Assembly: GCF_014204865.1 (NCBI RefSeq)
Contig: NZ_JACHMG010000001.1
Location: 1,922,001-1,986,000 of the forward strand
DNA from: Amycolatopsis jiangsuensis
GTDB taxonomy: Bacteria; Actinomycetota; Actinomycetes; Mycobacteriales; Pseudonocardiaceae
Direction of reading: 5' to 3'
DNA: 64,000 nucleotides
How positions within the stretch are numbered: position 1 is the stretch's first letter; every line of letters begins with the position of its first letter. The notes beneath the pieces were generated by a model. That model did not search any database and had not been told where the DNA came from. It saw nothing but the letters and a program-made list of their open reading frames with translations. The position numbers and the translations under genes are program-made. Below are positions 8,224-16,269 of the stretch, piece after piece.

Positions 8224-8325
8224 GACCTCCGCAGCCGGCCCTCATCACTGACGATAACGAAAACTCATCGCCACACAGTGCGATTGGGTCTCGCTCACGG
8301 CAGAGGAAGCCGGTGGGATCACCCC

Positions 8326-9179
8326 ATGAACATCGGCACCTCACTGATCAGCTCTGCCAGCGCCACCGTGGTCGCCGCGGCGGCCGCGGACGCCGCCGCA
8401 CGGGGCCTCACGAGCTTCTGGACGAGCCAGAACCCCGGCGGCTGGGACCCGCTCACCCTCCTCGCCACCTGCCCCTCCGTCCCCGGGAGGTCGGGACCGC
8501 CATCACCGCCACCTAACCCCGGCACCCGGTCACCACGGCCGCCGAAGCCCTCACCCTCCAAGCCGCGACGCCTGCCGACCTCGTGCTGGGCGTGGGCCCC
8601 AGCCACGCCTGGTACATCCGAGACCAACTGGGACTGTCCTACACCTCACCGCTGCGCCACACCCGCGAATACCTCACCGTCCTGCGCGGGCTGCTGCACG
8701 GCGAGCCCGTCCACCACGACGGCGAGTTCTTCCGGGTCGACACCCACCTCGACGTCACCGCGCCCGCACCCACCCTGCTGCTCTCCGCCCTGGGCCCGAA
8801 GATGCTCGAACTGGCCCACGACCTGGCCGACGGCGTGATCACCACCTGGGTCACCCCGGACATGATCAGCGGTCTCATCGCCCCGCACACCGGTCCCGGT
8901 GCCCGGCTCGTCGCCGCGGTCGTCACCTACCTCGCGCCGGACGCCGACCAGGCACGCGCGGGCGTCACCGACCAGCTCGCCGGGGTCGGCAACCTGCCCG
9001 CCTATCGCGCGTCGCTCGACCGGGCCGGTCTCGCCGGCCCTGCCGACACCGTCGTCATCGGTGACGAAACGGCCATCAGCGACGCACTGAAGCGCTACCA
9101 GGACGCCGGCGTGACCGACGCGATCGTGATCCCCCTCAACGAACGCGACCGCACCCTCGACCTCGCCCAGTCCGTCTAG
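8326..9179 (+). pseudogene. LLM-class F420-dependent oxidoreductase, broken
   Basis: The frame from ATG 8326 starts as a normal family member (MNIGTSLISSAS..., FWTSQNPGGWDPLTLLA). Homology then jumps to another frame near 8480 (PREVGTAITAT), is cut by a TAA at 8514-8516, and continues in that second frame as PRHPVTTAAEALTLQAAT, LVLGVGPSHAWYIRDQLGLS and on to 9179. The lesions are thus a frameshift with a probable short deletion, plus a nonsense change. The C-terminal two thirds are well preserved (TSPLRHTREYL, LLSALGPKMLELA), so decay looks recent. A shortened product from an internal start near 8583 is possible but would lack the N-terminal barrel strands. Confidence 0.8.
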
Positions 9180-9257
9180 GACACCGGCTTCACGACCTCA
9201 CGCATAACGGGCGCACGCGCGGGTACGCGAACCGGGTCACCCACCCGAGGAGCTGCC

Positions 9258-9569
9258 ATGCCGAACGAGCACGACGTCCTGCGCGAACTCGAGGATGACC
9301 TGCCGCCCTCGCTGACCGGGCACACGTTCGCTGCCCGCGCGCGCGTCGAACGCATCCGCTGGCGCACCGTGCTCCTGCTGGCCGACTTCACCGCCGTGGT
9401 GGCGTTCGCGACCGGCGTGCTCGCCGGTTCGGGCGGACTCGGGTTCGCGGGTTTCCTGGCGACGTGCGCGCTCGCCTTCGTGCACGCGCTGCGCCTGCGG
9501 TGGTCTCCCCCGGCCCCGGGCGGGCGCCCGGACCGAAACGGCGATCCTCACCCGCGCCCACCCGCCTGA
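9258..9569 (+). CDS. Small two-helix membrane protein (DUF3040-like)
   Basis: 103 residues. A charged N-terminus (EHDVLRELEDDLPPS) precedes two transmembrane helices (TVLLLADFTAVVAFATGVLA and FAGFLATCALAFVHAL) and a Pro/Arg-rich cytoplasmic tail. The layout recalls the small DUF3040 proteins of actinobacteria, but the match is by layout only. GAGGAGC precedes the ATG at a good distance. The function is unknown. Confidence 0.65.
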   Translation: MPNEHDVLRELEDDLPPSLTGHTFAARARVERIRWRTVLLLADFTAVVAFATGVLAGSGGLGFAGFLATCALAFVHALRLRWSPPAPGGRPDRNGDPHPRPPA

Positions 9570-9653
9570 TCGCCCTGGCCGGCAAGGAGGTGGACAAGCC
9601 AGCCGGATGGTGACCCGGTGGACCGGTCAGTCCATTGTGGAGCTACGACGCGG

Positions 9654-10547
9654 CTACCGTGAGGACGGTCCCGCAGGCGGGTACGGCGGCTGCGGATACC
9701 CCGGCTGCGGTGCCTGCTGCACGGGCTGCCCCGGCGGGGATTGCTGCGGCGCCCCGAACCCGGGCGACGCCCCAGACTGTGGCTGCGGCGCCGGACAACC
9801 CGGCGCGAGTTGCTGCGCCGCGCCATACCCAGGCGTCCAGCCGACCGGGAAACCCGACTGCGGCTGCGGCGCCTGCGGTGCCGCATAACCCGACGGAACT
9901 TGCTGCGCCGCCCCGAAACCAGGCGTCCAGCCGGCCGGGAAACCAGGCTGCGGCGCTGTCGGGTCGCCGAAAGACGGTGCAGCAGCCTCCCCGGGCTGTG
10001 GCGGTGGCGCCGCGAATCCTGGCTGCAGCGGAGGTCCCGGCCAGTTCTGCGGCACGGCGCCCGGCTGCGGCAGGGCGGGGTATCCCCATCCCGGGGGCGC
10101 CGGTGCGCCGCCGGTCCACGGGGCCTGCGGCTGCACCCACTCGGCGATCTTCGGTACGCACAACGCGACCCCGACCAGCCCGGCCACCGCCGCCGGATAC
10201 ACGAGCGCTTCGAAGGTGCTGCTGCGGCTCCACTTGAACGCGCCGTTCGCGCCCAGGATCGCGAGCACCAGCTGGACCACCGCGGTCAGCAGCAGGATCC
10301 GGCCCGGCCCCAGCCGCCGCTGCGCTGTCAGCGCTGCGCCGCCGAGGGCGACCAGGCCGAGCAGCGTGATCACCCCGTGCACGAAGGTCTTCAGGTCGTC
10401 GTTGAGGTGGTCGATCAGTTCCACGGCCTCGATGCCCAGCACCACCAGCTCGGCCAGCCCGGCGACCCCCGCCACCACCAGGCGCAGCGGCACCTGCACG
10501 CCCCGACCGGCCTGCCCCGGTGGCGTCGGCATTCCCGGGTATCCCAT
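9654..10547 (-). CDS. Four-helix membrane protein with Pro/Gln/Gly-rich repetitive tail
   Basis: 297 residues from ATG 10547, preferred over the in-frame ATG at 10568 because GGGGGAGAG sits at the right distance. Residues of roughly 25-140 form four hydrophobic helices (including LRLVVAGVAGLAELVVLGIE and ILLLTAVVQLVLAILG). The C-terminal half is low-complexity, rich in Pro, Gln and Gly, with a 30-residue repeat containing GFPxGWTPGxGAAQQ. Such tails in actinobacterial membrane proteins often mediate loose protein contacts. No specific function can be assigned. It diverges from the LexA-family gene. Confidence 0.75.
   Translation of the reverse strand: MGYPGMPTPPGQAGRGVQVPLRLVVAGVAGLAELVVLGIEAVELIDHLNDDLKTFVHGVITLLGLVALGGAALTAQRRLGPGRILLLTAVVQLVLAILGANGAFKWSRSSTFEALVYPAAVAGLVGVALCVPKIAEWVQPQAPWTGGAPAPPGWGYPALPQPGAVPQNWPGPPLQPGFAAPPPQPGEAAAPSFGDPTAPQPGFPAGWTPGFGAAQQVPSGYAAPQAPQPQSGFPVGWTPGYGAAQQLAPGCPAPQPQSGASPGFGAPQQSPPGQPVQQAPQPGYPQPPYPPAGPSSR
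9811..9955. repeat. 90-bp imperfect tandem repeat in membrane protein tail
   Basis: The block starting TGCTGCGCCG at 9811 recurs at 9901, and AGGCGTCCAG at 9831 recurs at 9921, a period of exactly 90 bp (30 codons). The second copy is incomplete. It keeps the reading frame of the 9654-10547 gene. Confidence 0.7.
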
Positions 10548-10667
10548 GCGACTCTCCCCCTCCGTCACCGTCCGGTCGCAGTCAGTTTAGCGACGCCGGT
10601 CCGGTGCCCACTGCAGGAACCGACCCGGGCCCACGCCACCGGCCGCGCGACCTCTACGATTCCGCAG

Positions 10668-11321
10668 GTGGGTGCCTACGACGACTTCTTCGACGACCTC
10701 GACGCCTCGGCGCTGCCGCCGCGGCAGCAGCACATCCTCGCCACGATCCGGGACTGGGTCGGACGGCACGGGTATTCGCCGAGCACCCGGGAGATCGGCG
10801 AGGCGGTCGGGCTGCGGTCCACCTCCACGGTGTCCAGGCACCTCGCCGCGCTCGAGGACAAGGGTTTCCTGCGCCGCAGCGCCACGATGTCACGCCCGAT
10901 CGACGTGCGGGCCTTCCTCGGGGACGTCCCGGCGCGCGAGGACGGCGACTCGGTCAGCGTGCCGGTGGTCGGCGACATCGCGGCCGGCACGCCGATCGCC
11001 GCGCAGGAGCACGTGGACGACACCCTCCAGCTGCCGCGCGGGCTGACCGGCCGGGGCACGGTGTTCGGGCTGCGCGTGCGCGGGGACTCGATGGTCGACG
11101 CGGCGATCTGCGACGGCGACATCGTGGTGGTGAAGCAGCAGTCCGAGGCGCATTCGGGCCAGATCGTCGCCGCGATGATCGACGAGGAGGCCACGGTCAA
11201 GGTCTACCGCCGCCGCGACGGGCACGTGTTCCTCGAGCCGCGCAACCCGGCCTACGACGTGATCGACGGAGACCGGGCCGTGGTACTCGGCGCCGTGGTT
11301 TCGGTGCTGCGCAGCGTCTGA
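10668..11321 (+). CDS. lexA: LexA-family repressor (S24 self-cleaving)
   Basis: 217 residues from GTG 10668. The N-terminal winged helix reads RQQHILATIRDWVGRHGYSP then STREIGEAVGLRSTSTVSRHL. The C-terminal latent protease has the Ala106-Gly107 cleavage site (DIAAGTPIA), S141 (GDSMVDAAICDGD) and K178 (ATVKVYRR), with the same 37-residue Ser-Lys spacing as E. coli LexA. It should repress SOS genes and self-cleave on RecA filaments. I see no GAAC-N4-GTTC box upstream, which the autoregulated main actinobacterial lexA normally has, so this may be a second LexA-type repressor. Confidence 0.88.
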   Translation: MGAYDDFFDDLDASALPPRQQHILATIRDWVGRHGYSPSTREIGEAVGLRSTSTVSRHLAALEDKGFLRRSATMSRPIDVRAFLGDVPAREDGDSVSVPVVGDIAAGTPIAAQEHVDDTLQLPRGLTGRGTVFGLRVRGDSMVDAAICDGDIVVVKQQSEAHSGQIVAAMIDEEATVKVYRRRDGHVFLEPRNPAYDVIDGDRAVVLGAVVSVLRSV

Positions 11322-11327
11322 CGCCGC

Positions 11328-12545
11328 TTACCAGGTGACCGGCAGCTCGTACACGCCGTAGACCGAACCGTCGTGCTTGAACGGGATGTCCTCGACGTCC
11401 GCGGCCAGCGCGAGCGTCGGGATCCTGCGGTAGAGCGTGCTGTACACGACCTGCAGTTCGAGCCGGGCCAGCGGCTGCCCGAGGCACTGGTGCACGCCGA
11501 AGCCGAACGCGACGTGCCGGCGGGAATTGCGGGCCAGGTCGAGCCGGTCCGGGTCGGGGAACACACTCGCGTCGCGGTTGGCGACGTCGTTGGCCATGAT
11601 CAGGCCCTCACCCGCGCGGATGGTCCGCCCGGCGATCTCGATGTCCTCGAGCGCGACCCGGCGCCGTCCGCTGTGGGTGATGGTGAGGTAGCGCAGCAGT
11701 TCCTCGACGGCCGAGGCGACCGCGGCCGGATCGTCACCGGAGTCCCGCAGCTGCGCCAGCTGCTCCGGATCACGCAGCAGCGCCAACGTGCCGAGTGCGA
11801 TCATGTTCGCGGTGGTCTCGTGCCCGGCGATCAGCAGCAGCACGCCCATCTGCGCGGCCTCCGCCCGGGTCAGCTCCCCCGCCTCGACGCGGTCGGCCAG
11901 CCCGGACAGCAGCGCGTCGTCGCGGTGCGCGAGCTTCGTGCCCATCAGCTCGTCCAGGTACCCGATCAGCGCCCGGTGCGCGGCGTGGCGCTCCTCCGGA
12001 TCGGTGGACCGGCGCACCAGGGCCTGGCTGTTCTCCTGAAAGAAATCGTGATCGGAGTACGGGACGCCGAGCAGTTCGCAGATCACCAGCGACGGCACCG
12101 GCAGCGCGAAGGCCCGCACCAGGTCGACCGGATTCGGCCCGGCCAGCATCGCGTCGATCTGCTCGTCCACGATCCGCTGCACGGCCGGGCGCAGCGTTTC
12201 GGTGCGCTTGACGGTGAAGGCGCCGGTGACCATTCGCCGCAGCCGCCCGTGTTCCGGATCGTCCATGAGGATGAAGCTGATTCCGGTCCCGCCCGGTGGC
12301 ATCGGTGCCTGCACCGGGTAGCCGGGCCGGGTGACGTCCGCGCTGACCCGCGGATCGGCCATCAGCGCGCGCTGCTCGGCGTAGCGGGTTACCAGCCACG
12401 GGGTGCTGCCGTCCCACAGCCGCACGCGGGCCAGCGGTGTCTCGTCCTGCAGTTCGCGGGCGGCGGGCGGCGGATCGAACGGGCAGCGGGCCGCCCGGGG
12501 CATCGGGAAGTCCGGCGCCCCGGCGGGATCGAGCGTGCTGGTCAT
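11328..12545 (-). CDS. Cytochrome P450 monooxygenase
   Basis: 405 residues from ATG 12545, with GGAGGA upstream. Hallmarks are the I-helix oxygen-binding motif (LLIAGHETTANM), the ExxR pair (VEELLRYL), the substrate-recognition segment before it, and the heme loop FGFGVHQCLGQPLARLEL with the axial Cys. It is a soluble class I bacterial P450 of the CYP105/107-like type that would need ferredoxin and a reductase from elsewhere; no redox partner lies next to it. The substrate is unknown. It converges on lexA with a 6-bp gap. Confidence 0.93.
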   Translation of the reverse strand: MTSTLDPAGAPDFPMPRAARCPFDPPPAARELQDETPLARVRLWDGSTPWLVTRYAEQRALMADPRVSADVTRPGYPVQAPMPPGGTGISFILMDDPEHGRLRRMVTGAFTVKRTETLRPAVQRIVDEQIDAMLAGPNPVDLVRAFALPVPSLVICELLGVPYSDHDFFQENSQALVRRSTDPEERHAAHRALIGYLDELMGTKLAHRDDALLSGLADRVEAGELTRAEAAQMGVLLLIAGHETTANMIALGTLALLRDPEQLAQLRDSGDDPAAVASAVEELLRYLTITHSGRRRVALEDIEIAGRTIRAGEGLIMANDVANRDASVFPDPDRLDLARNSRRHVAFGFGVHQCLGQPLARLELQVVYSTLYRRIPTLALAADVEDIPFKHDGSVYGVYELPVTW

Positions 12546-12737
12546 GCGTCCTCCTGCGGCAGGCGGTGATCTCCCACCCGGCGCCGGTCCGGGTTCGTGA
12601 TCAGTCAACCGGACCCGGCCAAGTTAAGTCAAGTGCTTGATTCGGCTTCCGGGGAGATTTCCAGTGGCCACGGGACACACTCGGTGCCGCGCTTGTGGTT
12701 GGATCGAAGCGACTACTTTTCCCGGGGGTGAGCGGAC

Positions 12738-13556
12738 ATGGCGACGAAGGCGTTCCGGTTCGGAGTGGTGGCGGCGGCCCAGGGCGGTGCCACGCAGTGG
12801 CGGGAGACCGCGCGCCGCGCGGAAGACCTCGGCTACTCGACCCTGCTGTCGCCGGACAATCTGCAGTTGCCCACGCCGACGGCGGCGCTCGCGGTGGCGG
12901 CGGCGGTGACGACCGAGCTGCGGGTCGGCTCGTTCGTGCTGGCCAGTCCGCTGCGCACGCCGCGCGCGGCCGCGTGGGAGGCGCACAGCCTGAGCGTGCT
13001 CACCGATCACCGGTTCGAACTCGGCCTCGGCACCGGTCTGCCGGCCATGCGTGCGGCCGCCGCCGAGCTGGGATTGCCTTACGGCACCGGCAAGGAACGC
13101 CTCGCCCAGGTCTCGGACACGATCGCCCACCTGCGTCGCCTCGACGGCGAGGAGCACACTCCGATACTGGTCGCCGCGGGCGGTCCTCGTGCCCGGAAGC
13201 TCGCCGGCGAACAGGCGGACATCGTGACTCTGGCGGACCCGCCGCTGACCAGTCGCGCGGATTTCGCCGCGCACGCCGCGGAAGTCCGTGCCGCGGCCGG
13301 CGACCGGGACGTGGAACTGGCGACGAACGTCTTCGTGGTGGGCGACGAAGTGCCGCCGTGGGTCCGCGGCTTCATCGGCGCCGACGCCGCGACGCTGATC
13401 GAGCACGAGTCCCTGACGATCCTGCCCGACGATCCGGGCGCGGCGGCCGACGAGCTGGAACGGCGGCGGGCGGAGTACGGCACCTCCTACGTGAGTGTGA
13501 ACGGCGCGTTCCTGGAGGCCTTCGCCCCGGTGATCTCCCGCCTCAACGGGCGCTGA
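12738..13556 (+). CDS. LLM-class flavin/F420-dependent oxidoreductase
   Basis: 272 residues forming the luciferase-like TIM barrel: FRFGVVAAAQGGATQWRETA, AEDLGYSTLLSPDNL, LRVGSFVLASPLRTPRAAAW and ELGLGTGLPAMRAAA. This group is usually annotated as F420-dependent. Substrate and cofactor cannot be fixed from sequence. Its 3' end overlaps the convergent oxidoreductase gene by 14 bp. Unlike the broken relative at 8326, this copy is intact. Confidence 0.88.
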   Translation: MATKAFRFGVVAAAQGGATQWRETARRAEDLGYSTLLSPDNLQLPTPTAALAVAAAVTTELRVGSFVLASPLRTPRAAAWEAHSLSVLTDHRFELGLGTGLPAMRAAAAELGLPYGTGKERLAQVSDTIAHLRRLDGEEHTPILVAAGGPRARKLAGEQADIVTLADPPLTSRADFAAHAAEVRAAAGDRDVELATNVFVVGDEVPPWVRGFIGADAATLIEHESLTILPDDPGAAADELERRRAEYGTSYVSVNGAFLEAFAPVISRLNGR

Positions 13557-14394
13557 GCCGCAACGCGGCGAGCAGCTGCGCCACCGTGACGTCGGCGTCG
13601 TCGCGGTGCTCCCGCCAGCGGGCGAACAGTTCGCCGACCGCGGCGACCAGCTCGGGGGCAAGGTCCGCGGCCCCGACCGCGGCGGCGATCTCGGTCATCT
13701 CGCCCTCCCAGCGCCAGGCTTTCTGCCCGGCCGAGACCAGCTGAGCGGGGTTGCCCAGTGGCGTGTCCGGCAGGACTTCCCTTGCCAGCTCACGCAACTG
13801 CCCGTCGACGCCGTGGTGCGCGGCCAGCGCGTAGGACTGCGCGGCGAGGGCGAAGGTGAGCTTGTTGTACGACGCGAAACCCAGCTTCAACGCGGACGCT
13901 TGACCGCACGGTCCATTGAGGACGATCGCACGCAACGGCGTGCCGTCGAAGAGATCGGCGACCGTGGCCGGCGCGTCCCCGTCACCGGACAGGTAAAGCC
14001 GGGTGGTACCGGCCGAATGCGGTGGCGGCCCGACGATTCCGCCGTCGACGACCGTGACGTCCGGTCCGAACAACTCGCCGAGCGCGACCGCGTGCCCGGG
14101 GCTGATCGCGTTGGCGTCGACGTAGATCCCGGCGAAACCGGTCGCCGCCACCCGGCTCGCCACGTCGGCCGCCGCCGAGGGCGGGCAGACGCTCAGCACG
14201 ATCCGGCACCCGGCCAGCGCGGCGAAGTCCGGCAGCTCGGTGAGCCCGGATCCGGCCGCCCGCCGCCGTGACGCGGGTCCACGCCCCTGCGCCACCCAGC
14301 CGACCGGTACGCCGCGCCCGGACAGCGCGGCACCCACCGCCGCACCCATCGCACCGGGATGCAGCAACGCCACGGGGATTTCGGTATCAGCCAT
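13543..14394 (-). CDS. 6-phosphogluconate dehydrogenase-like NAD(P) oxidoreductase (DUF1932)
   Basis: 283 residues. An N-terminal Rossmann fold (VALLHPGAMGAAVGAALSGRG) leads to the beta-hydroxyacid dehydrogenase region DGGIVGPPPHSAGTTRLYLSG and a C-terminal helical domain with LKLGFASYNKLTFALA, which carries the conserved Lys-x5-Asn-type catalytic region. The DUF1932 C-terminal type is common in actinobacteria and of unknown substrate. The ATG at 14394 starts immediately before the nucleotide-binding strand. Confidence 0.82.
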   Translation of the reverse strand: MADTEIPVALLHPGAMGAAVGAALSGRGVPVGWVAQGRGPASRRRAAGSGLTELPDFAALAGCRIVLSVCPPSAAADVASRVAATGFAGIYVDANAISPGHAVALGELFGPDVTVVDGGIVGPPPHSAGTTRLYLSGDGDAPATVADLFDGTPLRAIVLNGPCGQASALKLGFASYNKLTFALAAQSYALAAHHGVDGQLRELAREVLPDTPLGNPAQLVSAGQKAWRWEGEMTEIAAAVGAADLAPELVAAVGELFARWREHRDDADVTVAQLLAALRLSAR

Positions 14395-14871
14395 GGGAAA
14401 GCACTGTAGCCGCAGAGGCGCTCGGCGGAACCAGGACACAGAGGTGAGCCTGCCGCGGGGCGGGCCCGTCGGACCGAGCGCGAGCGTCGACACCGAGGGA
14501 CCGGACACCGCGGGTTCTGCCCAGTGGATCAGGCATCGCAACTCGAACACCGAGGGAATTGGGCATCGAGGCTCTGGCACCGCGGGTTCGGCCGCCACGG
14601 ATCAGCACCACGGATCGGACATCTCGGCTCGGGCACCGAGAGAAGGGAGCGGGTGGATCACGCACCGCACACATCAGCACCGAAGTGAAGCAAGCACCGC
14701 AGAAATCAGCATTACGCCAGCAAGCATTGGGCAGATCGGGCGAAATCCGACTTTCGCGGGTGTCGCCGCCTGGTGGCCCCGGGTATATCTGGGCCGCGGA
14801 ACCCGAAAGGTCTGGACCATTCGCGGACCGGGGTGCACCCGGTCCGCCTGATCAGTCCCTGTGGAGGCGGT
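14395..14871. other. 477-bp intergenic region with scattered short repeats
   Basis: No gene is convincing on either strand. Short units recur irregularly: CACCGAGGGA at 14491 and 14548, CACCGCGGGTTC at 14506 and 14578, and GGCATCG at 14532 and 14562. Spacing is not constant and unit order varies, so this is not an array. The right end leads to the DoxX gene with GGAGGCGG as its ribosome-binding site. Confidence 0.5.
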
Positions 14872-15294
14872 ATGCATCGGCTGGATGCGGCCCGGGAGCA
14901 CGCGCTCGGGTTGTTCCGCATCGTGATCGGTTTCCTTTTCGCCTGCCACGGCGTGAAAAGCCTGTTCGGGCTGCTCGGCGCGGGCGGTCCGGCACCGGTG
15001 GGCGCGTGGCCGGGCTGGTGGGCGGCGGTGATCCAGTTCGTCGCCGGCACGCTCGTGTGCCTGGGCGTCGGCACGCGGGTCGCGGCGCTGCTCGGGTCGG
15101 GCTCGATGGCGTTCGCCTACTTCACCGTGCACTTTCCGCGCGGCCTGTTCCCCATCGAGAACGGCGGCGAGGCATCGGCGATGTTCTGCTGGGCGCTTCT
15201 GGTGCTCGCGTTCACCGGGCCGGGCAAGTTCACCCTCGCCCGCGCTCTGGCCGCGCTGCGCCCGCGGACGAACGCGGTACCGCGGCGGAGCTGA
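14872..15294 (+). CDS. DoxX-family membrane protein
   Basis: 140 residues with four transmembrane helices: LGLFRIVIGFLFACHGVKSL, WWAAVIQFVAGTLVCLGVG, ALLGSGSMAFAYFTVHFP and SAMFCWALLVLAFTG. The helix pattern and the HG/ENGGEA signatures match DoxX-type proteins, some of which work with oxidoreductases in respiration or thiol stress. The precise role is unknown. ATG 14872 follows GGAGGCGG. It converges on the MarR gene with 3 bp between stops. Confidence 0.82.
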   Translation: MHRLDAAREHALGLFRIVIGFLFACHGVKSLFGLLGAGGPAPVGAWPGWWAAVIQFVAGTLVCLGVGTRVAALLGSGSMAFAYFTVHFPRGLFPIENGGEASAMFCWALLVLAFTGPGKFTLARALAALRPRTNAVPRRS

Positions 15295-15297
15295 GGC

Positions 15298-16269
15298 TCA
15301 GCCGGGCTGACCGGTCTCGGCGAGATCGTCGATCGCGCCGACGAGCTCAGCCAGCGCCGGGATCGCGGCGGCGATGAGGTGCCGCCACGCCGGATGCACC
15401 CGGTCGAGCGCGGCGGCGAGGATCGCCGCGTTGTGCCCCTGGTAGCGGTCGACTGCCTCGCGGCCGGCCGGCGTCAGCTCGAGCGCGACCGTCCGCCGGT
15501 CGTCACCGCCGCTGGTGCGGGTGACCAGATCCCGCGACCGCAACCCGGTGACCATGGTGGTGACCGAGTTCGGCGCGAGCTTCAGCAGCTGAGCCACCCG
15601 GCTCGGCCGCGCCCCGGGGTTTTCCGCAAGGCAGGACAGCAGTTCCAGCTGCGCGACGGACAGCGTGTTGTCGGGATCGGCCGTGCGGGCCGCCCGCCGC
15701 ATCGCCCGCCGCAACCGCGCCACGACGTCAGCGAGCGCGGGTTCCGGCGGCATGGTCCCCGGCCAGGACCGCGTTCCCCCGGACGACGCTGCGGGACTTT
15801 CTGAGCCGGACTCCGCAAGCCGCGCACCGGAACCGTTCTCCGTACCGGACTTCGACGATCCGGCGTGACTCTGCCGGACCTCCCGGCCGGGCTGGCCGGA
15901 CTCCGCCGGCCGCGCACCGGAACCGTCCTCCGCACCGGACTTCGACGATCCGGCGTGACTCTGCCGGGCTTTCCGACCGGGCTGGCCGGAACCGCCGCCA
16001 CCCGGACCAGACCTCGCCGCACCACCCGCCGGCGCCCGCTCAACCGCTTCCCGACCGGAACCAGCGCCACCCCGGCCGGGCTCTGCGGCACCACCGGCCG
16101 ACGCCGGCCCCCGCGCGCCGGCTTCCGACGCGCGCCCGGAACGACCGGACCCCGCGCCGGGTTCTGGCGCTTGGAGACCGGTCCGCGCGTCGGACGCTCG
16201 CGCTGTGCAATCGGGTTTCGCCGCGGCGGAGCCGGTGCGTGAGGGGTGCGCGCCGGGCTCGCTCGTCAC
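15298..16269 (-). CDS. MarR-family repressor with 171-residue repetitive N-terminal extension
   Basis: 323 residues from a GTG that overlaps the upstream MFS stop as GTGA (16266-16269). Residues after about 172 are a normal MarR protein: NTLSVAQLELLSCLAENPG, RVAQLLKLAPNSVTTMVTGL and SGGDDRRTVALELTPAG. Everything before is Gly/Ser/Ala/Glu-rich and disordered, including two copies of a 30-residue repeat. An internal ATG at 15753 would give a standard 151-residue MarR, so either start is possible. The stop-free extension, repeat length divisible by three and translational coupling favour the long form. It probably controls its own efflux operon through the operators at 17635-17704. Confidence 0.75.
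   Translation of the reverse strand: MTSEPGAHPSRTGSAAAKPDCTARASDARTGLQAPEPGAGSGRSGRASEAGARGPASAGGAAEPGRGGAGSGREAVERAPAGGAARSGPGGGGSGQPGRKARQSHAGSSKSGAEDGSGARPAESGQPGREVRQSHAGSSKSGTENGSGARLAESGSESPAASSGGTRSWPGTMPPEPALADVVARLRRAMRRAARTADPDNTLSVAQLELLSCLAENPGARPSRVAQLLKLAPNSVTTMVTGLRSRDLVTRTSGGDDRRTVALELTPAGREAVDRYQGHNAAILAAALDRVHPAWRHLIAAAIPALAELVGAIDDLAETGQPG
15807..15990. repeat. 90-bp imperfect tandem repeat inside the MarR extension
   Basis: The sequence from CCGGACTCCG near 15807 recurs 90 bp later near 15897, and GCTGGCCGGA at 15891 recurs at 15981. The two copies are nearly identical over ACTTCGACGATCCGGCGTGA (15850 and 15940). On the coding strand the unit encodes SGQPGRxxRQSHAGSSKSG followed by xxGSGARxAE. 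Confidence 0.85.

Noticed and set aside
8583..9179. Functional short oxidoreductase starting at an internal ATG
   Set aside because: There is no convincing ribosome-binding site, and the product would lack the first strands of the flavin barrel; the upstream homologous sequence shows it is the tail of a broken gene.
14490..14640. Possible CRISPR-like array
   Set aside because: Units such as CACCGAGGGA and CACCGCGGGTTC recur at irregular spacing and changing order, without constant repeat length, spacers or cas genes.
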